Shown here in pieces: positions 18,201-25,600 of a DNA stretch of 35,733 nucleotides. The notes beneath the pieces are model-generated. The model was given only the letters and a program-made list of their open reading frames with translations, made no database searches and had not been told where the DNA came from. The stretch lies in assembly GCA_002338655.1 (NCBI GenBank), contig DDIU01000046.1, positions 1 to 35,733 of the forward strand, read 5' to 3'. The number at the start of each line of letters is the position of its first letter. Positions within the stretch are counted from its first letter, which is position 1. A program made the position numbers and the translations under genes. Source of the stretch: Flammeovirgaceae bacterium UBA1842 (lineage in GTDB: Bacteria; Bacteroidota; Bacteroidia; Cytophagales; Cyclobacteriaceae).

Positions 18201-18399
18201 GCCTATAGCCCTTGCAGGTGGTGCAGGTGCAGAATGGAAGAATGGACTTGGATGGGCAATAATAGGTGGTCTTTCTAGTTCAATGCTGCTAAGCCTGGTT
18301 GTGGTTCCGGTCGTTTATCTTATAGCGGATAAATTAGTGGAAAAATTAGGGCTAGCAGAGAAAAAAGAGAAATATGCAAGAGAACTAGAAACCAATTGA
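15268..18399 (+). CDS. RND efflux pump, hydrophobe/amphiphile (HAE-1, AcrB-like) type
   Basis: A 1,043-residue inner-membrane pump of full family length, built as a duplicated 6-helix unit with two large periplasmic loops (about 35-335 and 565-860). The proton-relay residues are present: D402 and D403 in GILVDDAIVVIEN of helix 4 and K932 in GLVAKNAILVVDF of helix 10. The N-terminus ISIKRATAPVVVFIVL and the PGAAPSEV block are typical. These features place it among proton-driven drug and lipid exporters of the AcrB type and not among metal (CusA-type) pumps. It is the last core gene of the tripartite system. The substrate is unknown; bile salts, drugs, dyes and fatty acids are family examples only. 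Confidence 0.95.
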   Translation: MKITEISIKRATAPVVVFIVLTLLGLVTYSLLGYELLPKFTQPVVTITTVYPGAAPSEVKTSVSEKIEDVLSSMENVESISSTSLESVSIVTVELTTDANVDLALQEAQRKINGIISDLPDDAEQPSLSKFSIDDLPIISLASTASNLDPSAFFDLVDQRIVPELSRINGMAQVQLVGGEEREIKVNIDRVKLKAYNLSVLQIVQMIEISNLDFPTGKIETNEEQRTIRLSGKYQSLEEIRNLVIGTLPTGAQIRIKDIGEVEDGKSKIEKVTRYNLENAIGILLTKQTDANAVTVSELTRAKIKELEEIYSKESLKFNIAQDQSEFTLEAADSVIHDLYIAVILVALVMFLFLHSVRNAIIVMIAVPISLIATFTAMYLAGFTLNLMTLLALSLVVGILVDDAIVVIENIYRHMEMGKNRIKASFDGVKEIGFTVTSITFVIVVVFLPLMLVESLISPILTNFSLVIVVATLLSLLVAFTIIPLLTSRFAKIEKFNPKGISARFNKKFESVIDAFGGWINRVLIQSMNNKTITLIVTGALLIGSFMLIGFGFIGGEFISQGDRGEFVIRIELSKNSSVEKTNQTARIAEKIIADLPEVVSTFTTVGQTSQGFGGTQAIPNEAEINVKMVPYNQRDISATVFSKRVKLLLQENIPGIIVFSSPTSILGTASEAPIQVIFAGPELDQLMKVANEIKDDLSQVEGTTELELSIKAGTPEVKVDIDRDKMASLGLDLGTVGSTMQVAFSGNTDAAYKDGNYEYDINVKLNEFDRQNVRDVESLIFINRNNQPITLDQFAVVTDTVGPSRLERKDRINSVKLSSKIIGVPAGIIGQELQKIIDNKNLPAGVTYSFGGDLKRQSQSFGALGSAFLFSIILVYLILVALYDNYIYPLVILFSIPVAIVGALLALSLAKQTLNIFSVLGIIVLIGLVAKNAILVVDFTIQAKESGSNTREALIEATKARLRPILMTTIALVFGVLPIALAGGAGAEWKNGLGWAIIGGLSSSMLLSLVVVPVVYLIADKLVEKLGLAEKKEKYARELETN

Positions 18400-18415
18400 G
18401 ATGAAATAATGGCAT

Positions 18416-19015
18416 ATGATCTCAGAGTCAACCATAATAGAAGCAAAACAATATACTAAAAAATTACTAGTCAGTTTAGGCAGTAAATACCTCTTTCATA
18501 ATTGGAATCATACGCAAGAGGTTGTAAATGTATCAGAGGAGTTAGGTATAATATGCGGCCTTTCAGAAAAAGAATTGTCTCTTTTGAAAGTGGCAGCATA
18601 TTTTCATGATACCGGACATATTAAAAGTTACACCGAACATGAAGAAATAAGTGCAAAAATTGCGGAAGAGTGGCTGGAAATTCGAGGCCTATCTAAGTCA
18701 GAAATTGAAATAGTAAAATCATTGATTCTTTCTACTAAATTATCTTCACCATGTGTAACTATAATGCAAAAAGTCCTTCATGATGCAGATTTAAGCCACA
18801 TTGGCACTTTAGATATGGAGAAAAGGGCTAATGCCTTAAGAAAAGAGTGGGAACAGCTTCTTCAATCAAAATACTCAGATAAAGAGTGGTTGTGTTTACA
18901 AATATCTTTCTTGAAAAACCTGAAATTCCTTACAGTTCCAGCAAAAAACAAATACAATAGCATAGTTAAAAATCATATAAATCTCATGGAACAAAAACTT
19001 TCAGAATTGGACTAG
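18416..19015 (+). CDS. HD-domain metal-dependent phosphohydrolase
   Basis: A 199-residue soluble protein with a clear HD signature: H28 and H32 in FHNWNHTQEV, HD at 64-65 with H68 in YFHDTGH, H75 in TEHEE, and D123/D125 in LHDADLSHIG. Such proteins usually cleave phosphoester bonds of nucleotides. The pattern resembles the HD part of Bacteroidota proteins annotated as Pycsar-effector-like, but the membrane domain that normally follows is missing here, so only the enzyme part is present. The start lies 16 bases after the pump gene, so it is probably the last gene of the efflux operon. A link to cyclic nucleotide control of efflux is speculation. Confidence 0.85.
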   Translation: MISESTIIEAKQYTKKLLVSLGSKYLFHNWNHTQEVVNVSEELGIICGLSEKELSLLKVAAYFHDTGHIKSYTEHEEISAKIAEEWLEIRGLSKSEIEIVKSLILSTKLSSPCVTIMQKVLHDADLSHIGTLDMEKRANALRKEWEQLLQSKYSDKEWLCLQISFLKNLKFLTVPAKNKYNSIVKNHINLMEQKLSELD

Positions 19016-19123
19016 GAGGTTTAGAGAGCGGACGACAATCTCCTTAAAGGAAAACCAAATATCAGTTGGCCATGGCACGAGGTATTTTGCAGTATTCAGA
19101 ATGCTAATCAATAAATTAATATT

Positions 19124-19771
19124 ATGAAAAAAGCAGTCATTTATCCTAATAAAAAAGCTCCAGAGTTATTCAGGAGCAGGCTTTTGAATATTCTGACATG
19201 GTCCCATCCAGCACTGATTTTCGGTATGTACCTGTTTCTATCAGTTGTGGCAATTTATTTATATCATGTTGAGTTTGGGGCTACCAGTAGCCAGATAACC
19301 ATTTACTTTTTACTAGGGTTGCTTTCATGGACATTGGCTGAATACCTACTGCACCGTTTTATATATCATAAAATCAAGGATGCCAGCTACGATAGTGGGT
19401 TTCATTATATGTTTCATGGTATCCACCATGCTTATCCTAATGACAAAAGCAAAACCGTTTTACCGCCTTTGCCTTCATTAGTTATAGCAGCCTTGTTTTT
19501 AAGTTTGTTTTACCTTCTTCTTGGAGGTAAAGCACTAACCTTTAGTCCTGGCTTTGTCATCGGGTATTCCATATATATGTGGATACACACAATGATTCAC
19601 GGCCTACCTATGCCTAAACGATTCAATTTCTGGTGGAAGCACCATAATATTCACCACTACCAGCAGCACGACCGGGCTTTCGGTGTAAGTACACCACTAT
19701 GGGATTATATTTTTAGAACCATGCCACAAAAAGGAAGAAAAACTATTACTGTGGTAAATGAAGCCGTCTAA
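19124..19771 (+). CDS. Fatty acid hydroxylase / sterol desaturase superfamily membrane protein
   Basis: A 215-residue membrane di-iron enzyme. The eight-histidine pattern of the superfamily is present: H77 and H82 in LHRFIYH, H98, H101 and H102 in FHGIHH, H155/H159 in IHTMIH, and H173, H174, H177 and H178 in KHHNIHH, with the late PLWDYIFRT block. Three to four membrane helices flank the clusters. It is about the size of bacterial lipid hydroxylases acting on fatty acyl chains, ceramides or carotenoids. It sits 108 bases after the HD gene on the same strand, without a recognisable promoter, and may form a second unit. As a transposon passenger beside an efflux pump it may alter membrane lipids to limit permeability, which is inference. 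Confidence 0.87.
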   Translation: MKKAVIYPNKKAPELFRSRLLNILTWSHPALIFGMYLFLSVVAIYLYHVEFGATSSQITIYFLLGLLSWTLAEYLLHRFIYHKIKDASYDSGFHYMFHGIHHAYPNDKSKTVLPPLPSLVIAALFLSLFYLLLGGKALTFSPGFVIGYSIYMWIHTMIHGLPMPKRFNFWWKHHNIHHYQQHDRAFGVSTPLWDYIFRTMPQKGRKTITVVNEAV

Positions 19772-20055
19772 TAAAAAATAGGAAAGTTGTCTAAAATGCT
19801 TCGCTGATGTTCTGCATAAATCGGTATTATTAATGAATTAGTCTCACTATTTTCATAATAGGTAATGTGAGTAAACGTATAAATCACATAATTATATGAA
19901 GGTCTTTCAATCTTAATGTACATTAGACTCGCATAGACCTTGGAGGCCATGAATTAGTCGTCAAAATATAAATAAAATAGGATACCACAATGGTGTACTG
20001 CTGTCGCAGTACAATTACATTGACTTTAGGACTGCACAATTAATACGCTTTCAAT
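19772..20055. other. Right-end non-coding region of the transposon with a hairpin at 19994-20013
   Basis: The 284 bases between the last passenger gene and the right inverted repeat hold no convincing gene. A perfect hairpin, TGTACTGC-TGTC-GCAGTACA, lies at 19994-20013, about 40 bases before the repeat. It is not followed by a T-run. It may shield the interrupted host gene from read-through or be a leftover of an earlier insertion. Confidence 0.5.
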
Positions 20056-20094
20056 TTAAATGGCTTCAAAATGAAGCAACCCTGTCACTGGGCC
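20056..20094 (-). repeat. Right terminal inverted repeat of the transposon
   Basis: On the minus strand it begins GGCCCAGTGACAGGG and ends GCCATTTAA. It is 39 bp long, inverted relative to 7809-7847 and identical at 37 of 39 positions. It is followed at once by TATTT. Confidence 0.92.
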
Positions 20095-20099
20095 TATTT
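20095..20099. repeat. Target site duplication, right copy (TATTT)
   Basis: This copy matches 7804-7808. Keeping one copy and removing 7809-20099 restores the reading frame of the permease (ATT-TGC-CTC-ATT). Confidence 0.88.
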
Positions 20100-21184
20100 G
20101 CCTCATTATAGGTGTTGGGGTAATCGGAAATCAGATTTCCTATATGAAAACCAAAGATCTGGGCTTTGATAAGAAAAACCTGGTGGTGTTGCCCTCCAAT
20201 GATGAGATTCATAAGAACTTTAAAAGTATAAAAGCAAGGTTATTGGCCCAACAAGGCATTAGTGATGTGACATTCAGCAGCAGGGTGCCTTCAGGCAGAT
20301 TGTTGGATTCGCAAGGGGGAGCGGCAGAAGTAGGCAAGGAGATGCAAAATATAAGCTTTAGAATAGCCGATATCCATGTTGACCACGACTACCTTAATGT
20401 GTTGAATATTAAGTTTTTAGCGGGAAGGAACTTTGATGTTAATTTAGCTAGCGACTCTACTGAAGCCTTTATATTAAACAAATCTGCTGTACTCGGCATT
20501 GGCTGGACAAGTATGGAAGAAGCCATAGGCAAGAAGTTTAACTATGGTGGTAGGAAAGGATATGTGATAGGGGTAGTGGACGATTTTCATTTTGAATCGT
20601 TGCACCAATCTATTGCCCCAATAGTATTTGTAATTACCAATGGAAGGGCCAGAAATGTAATGGTCAAGCTCAAAGACGGGTTTAAAGATGAAACAATGGC
20701 CTATTTAAAAGAGCAATGGAGTTTTTTAAGGCCTGGATATGATTTTGATTATTACACCGTTGCCGACCGGTTTGACGAACAATATGTGGCTGAGGAGAAG
20801 CTGGGGCAGCTGGTTACCTACTTTTCATTGTTGGCCTTATTCGTAGCCATTTTAGGGCTATTTGGACTGTCCTCATTTTCAATCCAACAGCGCACCAAGG
20901 AGATCGGTATTAGAAAGGTGATGGGTGCACCCATTAGCGGACTGTTGATGCTGCTTACCAGGAAATTTACGTTTTTGGTTGTAATAGGTCTGATTCTAGC
21001 TGTTCCGGCCACGTATTTTGGTATGGAGTATTGGTTGGAAAACTTCCCATATAGAGTGGGGATAGGTATTTGGCCGTTTGTTTATGGAGGGGCATTTGCG
21101 ATACTTTTTGCGATAGTCACAGTAAGCTATGAAGTGCTTAAAGCCGCTACGGCTAATCCTGTGAATGCATTGCGCAACGAATGA
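20100..21184 (+). pseudogene. ABC transporter permease, 3' part (interrupted by transposon)
   Basis: The C-terminal 361 residues of the permease that begins at 6230. The frame reads CLIIGVGVIGNQISYMKTKDLGFDKKNLV, which is the standard linker after the first FtsX block, then the second periplasmic MacB-type domain. The last FtsX block has QQRTKEIGIRKVMGAP, and the protein ends NPVNALRNE. An ATG at 20144 would allow a 346-residue product, but it is an internal methionine of the family and no start signal precedes it. It is therefore a fragment and not a gene of its own. Confidence 0.92.
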
Positions 21185-21864
21185 TAACGATCATTAAATA
21201 GGCAATTCCTGTGATAAGGCGATCAGTATTGATTTGGTTTAATGGTAAGCGGGGTATCGTAAGGTAGGGTGTGGTGCTTTCATTTCTATTTAACATAATA
21301 TAAATTATATAACAAACATCCAGAAATCTCCGTAATACGAGGTACGAGTATTTAATATAAGATCAGATATATAACTGTGGTCAGCCTGGGCGCTGTAGAG
21401 TTGTATATCGGTACAGATCTTATGTTAAGGAGATTTCGTATCGCTTAGACAAGTCTCGAAAATAACTTAAAGAGATTTCACCCACTGGGCTAACGCTTCT
21501 TGTTAAATATAATTCGATATTATGTTAACCAGCCGAGCTGGTCATTCGACTTCATGCTGTAATTCTCTACAAAAGTTTTGGCTCGCTTTGAGGCGAGCTT
21601 GTTACATAATTTGTCGTTATATTAAATAGCCGCTCGGCCAGCGCGCTGATCCCACCACACGGCTTGCCCTGACCAAACGGCTATTAATAGTTTCCCCACC
21701 CGCTGTCAGGCTTGATGCCTGATGAGCCTACGCTAATGCAAGAGATTTCCAGGCAAAGTCTGTCGTTCTATTTTTCGTTATCCGTACGGTTGGTTAGTTT
21801 GATTTCAAATACGCCATTCTCAGCGATTAGGAATTTGCCTGTAAAACACTTGCTGGCCAGCGCT
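21185..21864. other. Gene-free, hairpin-rich region
   Basis: These 680 bases hold no convincing gene but many inverted repeats. There is an AT-rich dyad GTTAA...TTAAC at 21502-21529 and ACCAGC-CGA-GCTGGT at 21528-21542. GCTCGC-TTTGAG-GCGAGC is at 21581-21598. A long-range pair AATAGCCG/CGGCTATT encloses 21625-21685, and TCAGGC-TTGAT-GCCTGA is at 21706-21722. The motif TTAACATAATAT recurs at 21290-21301, inverted at about 21518-21529 and again at 22665-22676. The density of folds suggests a structured element, such as a cassette recombination site, a REP-like unit or remains of a mobile element. Its nature is unknown. Confidence 0.7.
21284..21301 (+). repeat. 18-bp direct repeat, copy 1
   Basis: TTCTATTTAACATAATAT occurs here and, identical and in the same orientation, at 22659-22676. 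The two copies are 1,375 bases apart and bracket the hairpin-rich region and the metalloprotease gene. Confidence 0.85.
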
Positions 21865-22479
21865 TTATTCTAGAGCATTTTGGATTTCCTTAAACCGTGA
21901 GTAATAATCGATATAGTCTTGAAAATTAGGTTTCATAGCTTTGGCTAATTTCTCTGGAACTTCATCTGGATAAATTCTTCTTATTAATGAGCTTAGAATG
22001 GCACTAAAGTTTTCATTATGGTCTAGGTCAGAAAAACCGCCCAAAAAATCATACATTATTTTATCAGCAACTAAATCTAATTCTTCACCTAGTTTCTTAT
22101 CGATTTCGATTAATGAGATGTTTAAATTTTCTGAGATATTCTGAATATCTATTAGGTGGCTGATCTCATGAACAATAATTAATTCACTATCAAATTCATT
22201 ATTTACAATTTGATTACTATTATATGCGAATATTGGAATATTTGACTCCCTACCCGGAACAGATGAATCTAGGTAGTATGCTGATATATTTTCTAAATCT
22301 CGCTTATTTGCATCCCTAGTTAATTCATCAGAACTCACAATATTAGTAGATTCTAGTACGGCAATGTTTCTTTCATCAATTGTGAACCATGCTATTGGGC
22401 CAGTTTTCTCCTCGCACATTGAAAAGACATTTTCTATGTCATATTTTTTAGCAATTGATTTGAATAATGTCTCTATCAT
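21865..22479 (-). CDS. Putative zinc metalloprotease (HExxH protein)
   Basis: A small protein of 204 residues from the ATG at 22479; a TTG at 22500 in the same frame would add seven. It holds a gluzincin-type zinc site: ELIIVHEISHLID with the HExxH histidines, and about 25 residues later EELDLVADKIMYDF, which could supply the third ligand as in ImmA/IrrE-like proteases. No signal peptide or membrane helix is seen, so it is probably cytosolic. It follows the NTPase gene on the same strand after a 175-base structured spacer. ImmA-type proteases often cleave a repressor or another partner, so it may regulate or be regulated by its neighbour. The family cannot be named with certainty. Confidence 0.6.
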   Translation of the reverse strand: MIETLFKSIAKKYDIENVFSMCEEKTGPIAWFTIDERNIAVLESTNIVSSDELTRDANKRDLENISAYYLDSSVPGRESNIPIFAYNSNQIVNNEFDSELIIVHEISHLIDIQNISENLNISLIEIDKKLGEELDLVADKIMYDFLGGFSDLDHNENFSAILSSLIRRIYPDEVPEKLAKAMKPNFQDYIDYYSRFKEIQNALE

Positions 22480-22500
22480 AAGTTTTAAAGCATCGCTCAA

Positions 22501-22658
22501 GCCGCTGGGCTTTTACTTTTTTCATTGACCTTGCTCCGCCATAGCGGCTACGCGGAGGCGCAGTAAAAAAGTAAACAAAAAATCTAGACAGAATAATGCT
22601 GCCACCCACATGCTCACGCTCACCCCGCTATTCTGTCAGGCCAACGCGCCTGTGAGTA
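22501..22658. other. Structured spacer with three stem-loops
   Basis: Three inverted repeats fill the gap between the NTPase and protease genes. TTTACTTTTTT at 22512-22522 pairs with AAAAAAGTAAA at 22565-22575. Nested inside it, CTCCGC at 22534-22539 pairs with GCGGAG at 22552-22557. GACAGAATA at 22587-22595 pairs with TATTCTGTC at 22629-22637. The content is more GC-rich than the flanking genes. It looks like a repeated intergenic element and not like a promoter. Confidence 0.7.
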
Positions 22659-22676
22659 TTCTATTTAACATAATAT
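22659..22676 (+). repeat. 18-bp direct repeat, copy 2
   Basis: This is the same 18 bases as 21284-21301. Its last base is the first base (plus strand) of the NTPase stop codon at 22676-22678, so this copy directly abuts the end of that gene. Confidence 0.85.
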
Positions 22677-25600
22677 TAAATGCTAAAGGATTTATATGTA
22701 ATTCTCATTCCATTTATTTCTCTTCTTTTTCTCGATACGAAGCCAGCTAATGTCTGTTCTTTTATATTTAAAGCCTCACTTGGCTTCATGACAGAAATCT
22801 CGCTTTCCTTGCCGCCTCCTATAGAATTGAAGGATGTACCAATTCTCAATCCTCCACTTTTTGAAATTATCCATCTGTCATGAAATGGAGCTGCATTATT
22901 TTTATCAGGCACCCAGCAAAACGTAACATTAGTAAATGGTGGAGTTTGATCTGAAATAGATTTCCAATAACTTTTGAAAAGCTCTTCATGATCAATTTTT
23001 GAATAACCATCTTTAGAACCTAATAAATCAACTTCTAGATCCTTGTCCAATCCAGTAATTAATTTAAGTATGTCTAGGCATTCCTTGTCTAGATATGGAT
23101 CAGCAATAATTACAAACTCCTCAGCCTCATCAATCAGCCAATTTCTGATGAAATTTATCCCCTCTTCCCTACTCCCTGGATGAAGCGCTTTATTTGTAGA
23201 AAAGTCCTCATCAATAAAGAATTTTCTAGAACTACTCTCAGATGATTTCCTTTTATGTGAAAGAACTTGAACTATATTTGTTGCTCTAACTGCCTCTTCA
23301 AAATTATTTCGATGAAGATCGGCTACATTTCCTTCATAAGTTTTTCCTTTATACGTTTTGGCACAATTTGTCAAATAGTACATGAATACTGGAAACACTT
23401 CATGTAACGGGAGTTTATTACCTAGGCTTAAATACTGTGTTATTTCAGATATTTTTTTAGTGGCTATTCTATCAGAGTTAAGAGCTCGTTGAGCATCCAC
23501 AATGGCATAAACGACTTTACGATTATCCTCTATTTCTTTCTCAGTTAGACTTTTGTTATTCTTAATCTTGTTCGATAATTCCAGAGTCTGAAGATGTTCA
23601 TTTATAAAACTTGAGTGACTAGCTGGTTCATTATTATTATCAACCATTTTAACCAATTTTTTGGCAAATTCAGGCTCTAGCCTGTACATGGAATCGATAA
23701 TATTTTTCTGTGACTGATAGACTTCAACGCCTGCCTCAAGCTTTTTGGTTAAACTAAATGCATTTGAAACTACAACTTTCCACTTGGTTCTATCAACCGT
23801 ATACATTGTGTCGGTGATATCAATAACTCTTTGAACGGTTTCATAGTGAGCAGGAAGTTTTTCCAAATATTCTAATGTTGAATTGAATAATTTTCGTTTT
23901 TCAGTAGTTCCGTTTTCCATCTTATCAAAAGGAATTTCGTCCAACAAAAGACTGTTTATGAAAATTAGATCAGACATATTTGGAATTGCCTCTGCCCTAG
24001 TTATCAAATCTTTCCAGTGCGTTTTGTGATTGATGCCTCTTTTGTCAAGTAGACTTAATTTCAATTCAGTTAATATTTGATATCCTTCGTGTTTAATGTT
24101 ATTAGGGTCAGGAAATTTATTATGGACTACATTTAAAATCTCTTCTGCCAAGCTTGCAACCTGAACTTTTGAAATAGATTTATTATCACTTATTGCTTTA
24201 CATATTTTACTTAATTCTGTAAACAATATGCTGTCAGTTTTGATCTCATTTAGAATCTTAATGGCCTTTAATAATTCATTATGTGAAGTATGATATTTTA
24301 TAGAATGACCGTCATAAATTTCAAATGGATTTCGTTTTGTTATGTAAAAATCACACAGTGCTGAATAGATTTTTTCTTTGATTTTCGATGACAAAGGATT
24401 AATTAAATCTTTAAATAAATCTGCATTATAAATGTGGGTAGGAATAAAAGCCTCAATAATCTCATTCAGATCATTATTGTTTAGATCAATATCTTTAAGT
24501 AATGGAATAATATGTGTTTCAACGACTTTTCTACTTATATCTTCTCTCTCTTCACCGAATGAATAAATCGCTAATTCTGTCCAAGTTTTTATTCTTTCAA
24601 TCTTGGATGGGACTTGATTTATTAAATCTTCTACTATCTTATAATCTTTCAAATTATCATTTCTTGACTTTAAAAGTGAATTGTATGATTTAATAATTAG
24701 TGATAAGCTGATTAAATAGGTTTGAGCCACCAATAAAGAATCCATCCAGCAAGACTCCTTCATCTTCATTGCACTTTCAAATACTTTACTCGAAAACTTA
24801 TTATCAATTTTTGACAAGTGGAAACAAATTCTAAAGCCGATATCTATTTTTTCCCACTCTTTATCTAGCCCGTTCCACATTTCAACAAGTTCAGATGAAA
24901 TCTTTCCACTCAACTTTAATTTCCACTTTGGATCTTTGGCAATCACTTTATAAGCCAACATTTGAGCAAATGATCTCGTTGACACATTGTCTATAAAAGA
25001 TATTTTATTGATGAAGTAGAGTAAGTTTTGCACGACTTTAAAGTGTAGGGATTTGGCTTCTGAATACCTTTCTAAAATTCTAATGATTAGGTCATTTTTT
25101 GAATCCTGATGAGCTAACGAACCTTCTATTTTTTTTAAAATCTCAATTTTCACATGTCTTAAATTATTATCTAAATATGAATCTAAAATTAATAATCGAG
25201 CATTTTCTCTTCTATTCTCTGTATTAATCTGGCTGCAAATAGTCAGTGCAAGCACAGGGTTTCGATTACTAATTGTACTTAAAAAAGTTTGAGAAATTTT
25301 ATAGTGACTGGCTGTGGTTTTATATAATTCACTAGATAGCGTTAATAATCTGCTGTGCAAGAAGTTAATTTTTGGCTTTAGGTCAAACTTTGCACCTCTG
25401 AGAATTATGAGTTTGGCATATACTTCTGAAAAAGAATCAAGTTTAACAAGTACATCTTCAATGCCTTCAATTTCCTTAATTATGGCATTAATAAAATCAG
25501 TGGCTTCAATTTGTCCCAAAGAATGCTTTGCATGAAAAATATTGAGTTGATATATGTACTTGTTGGTAATGGGTCCTAAATCAGTAAAATTTGATTCTAA

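Larger units (their letters stand above)
7809..20094. mobile_element. Tn3-family transposon carrying an RND efflux operon (12,286 bp)
   Basis: A complete unit transposon: 39-bp terminal inverted repeats, a 5-bp target duplication, a Tn3-type transposase whose stop lies 9 bases inside the left repeat, a serine resolvase and a probable res site. The passenger module at 11762-19771 holds a TetR regulator, a MarR/GbsR regulator, a TolC-type channel, a membrane fusion protein, an RND pump, an HD-domain protein and a fatty-acid-hydroxylase-like enzyme. It is inserted in codon 527 of an ABC permease gene, and its removal restores the frame exactly. The two ends are nearly identical, tnpA and tnpR are intact and the duplication is perfect, all of which suggest a recent insertion. 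By its content it belongs with Tn3 elements, not with composite IS-flanked transposons, because no IS is seen at the ends. Confidence 0.93.

Noticed and set aside
19768..19950. Sixty-residue reading frame on the minus strand near the right transposon end
   Set aside because: It overlaps the end of the hydroxylase gene, has no recognisable domain, no start signal and an unlikely composition.
20020..20055. Outward-facing sigma-70-like promoter near the right end (TTGACT ... TAATAC)
   Set aside because: The spacing is only 15 bases and Bacteroidota promoters use another consensus; the match is likely chance.
20144..21184. Stand-alone ABC permease gene starting at ATG 20144
   Set aside because: The homology runs upstream to 20100 in the same frame, and joining to 7808 restores a full permease, so it is a 3' fragment.
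21185..22676. Integron cassette array with attC sites
   Set aside because: ATTTAAC and GTTAAAT fit the core-site consensus, but the distances between them are too long and no integrase is in the window. The observation is kept only as a possible structured element.
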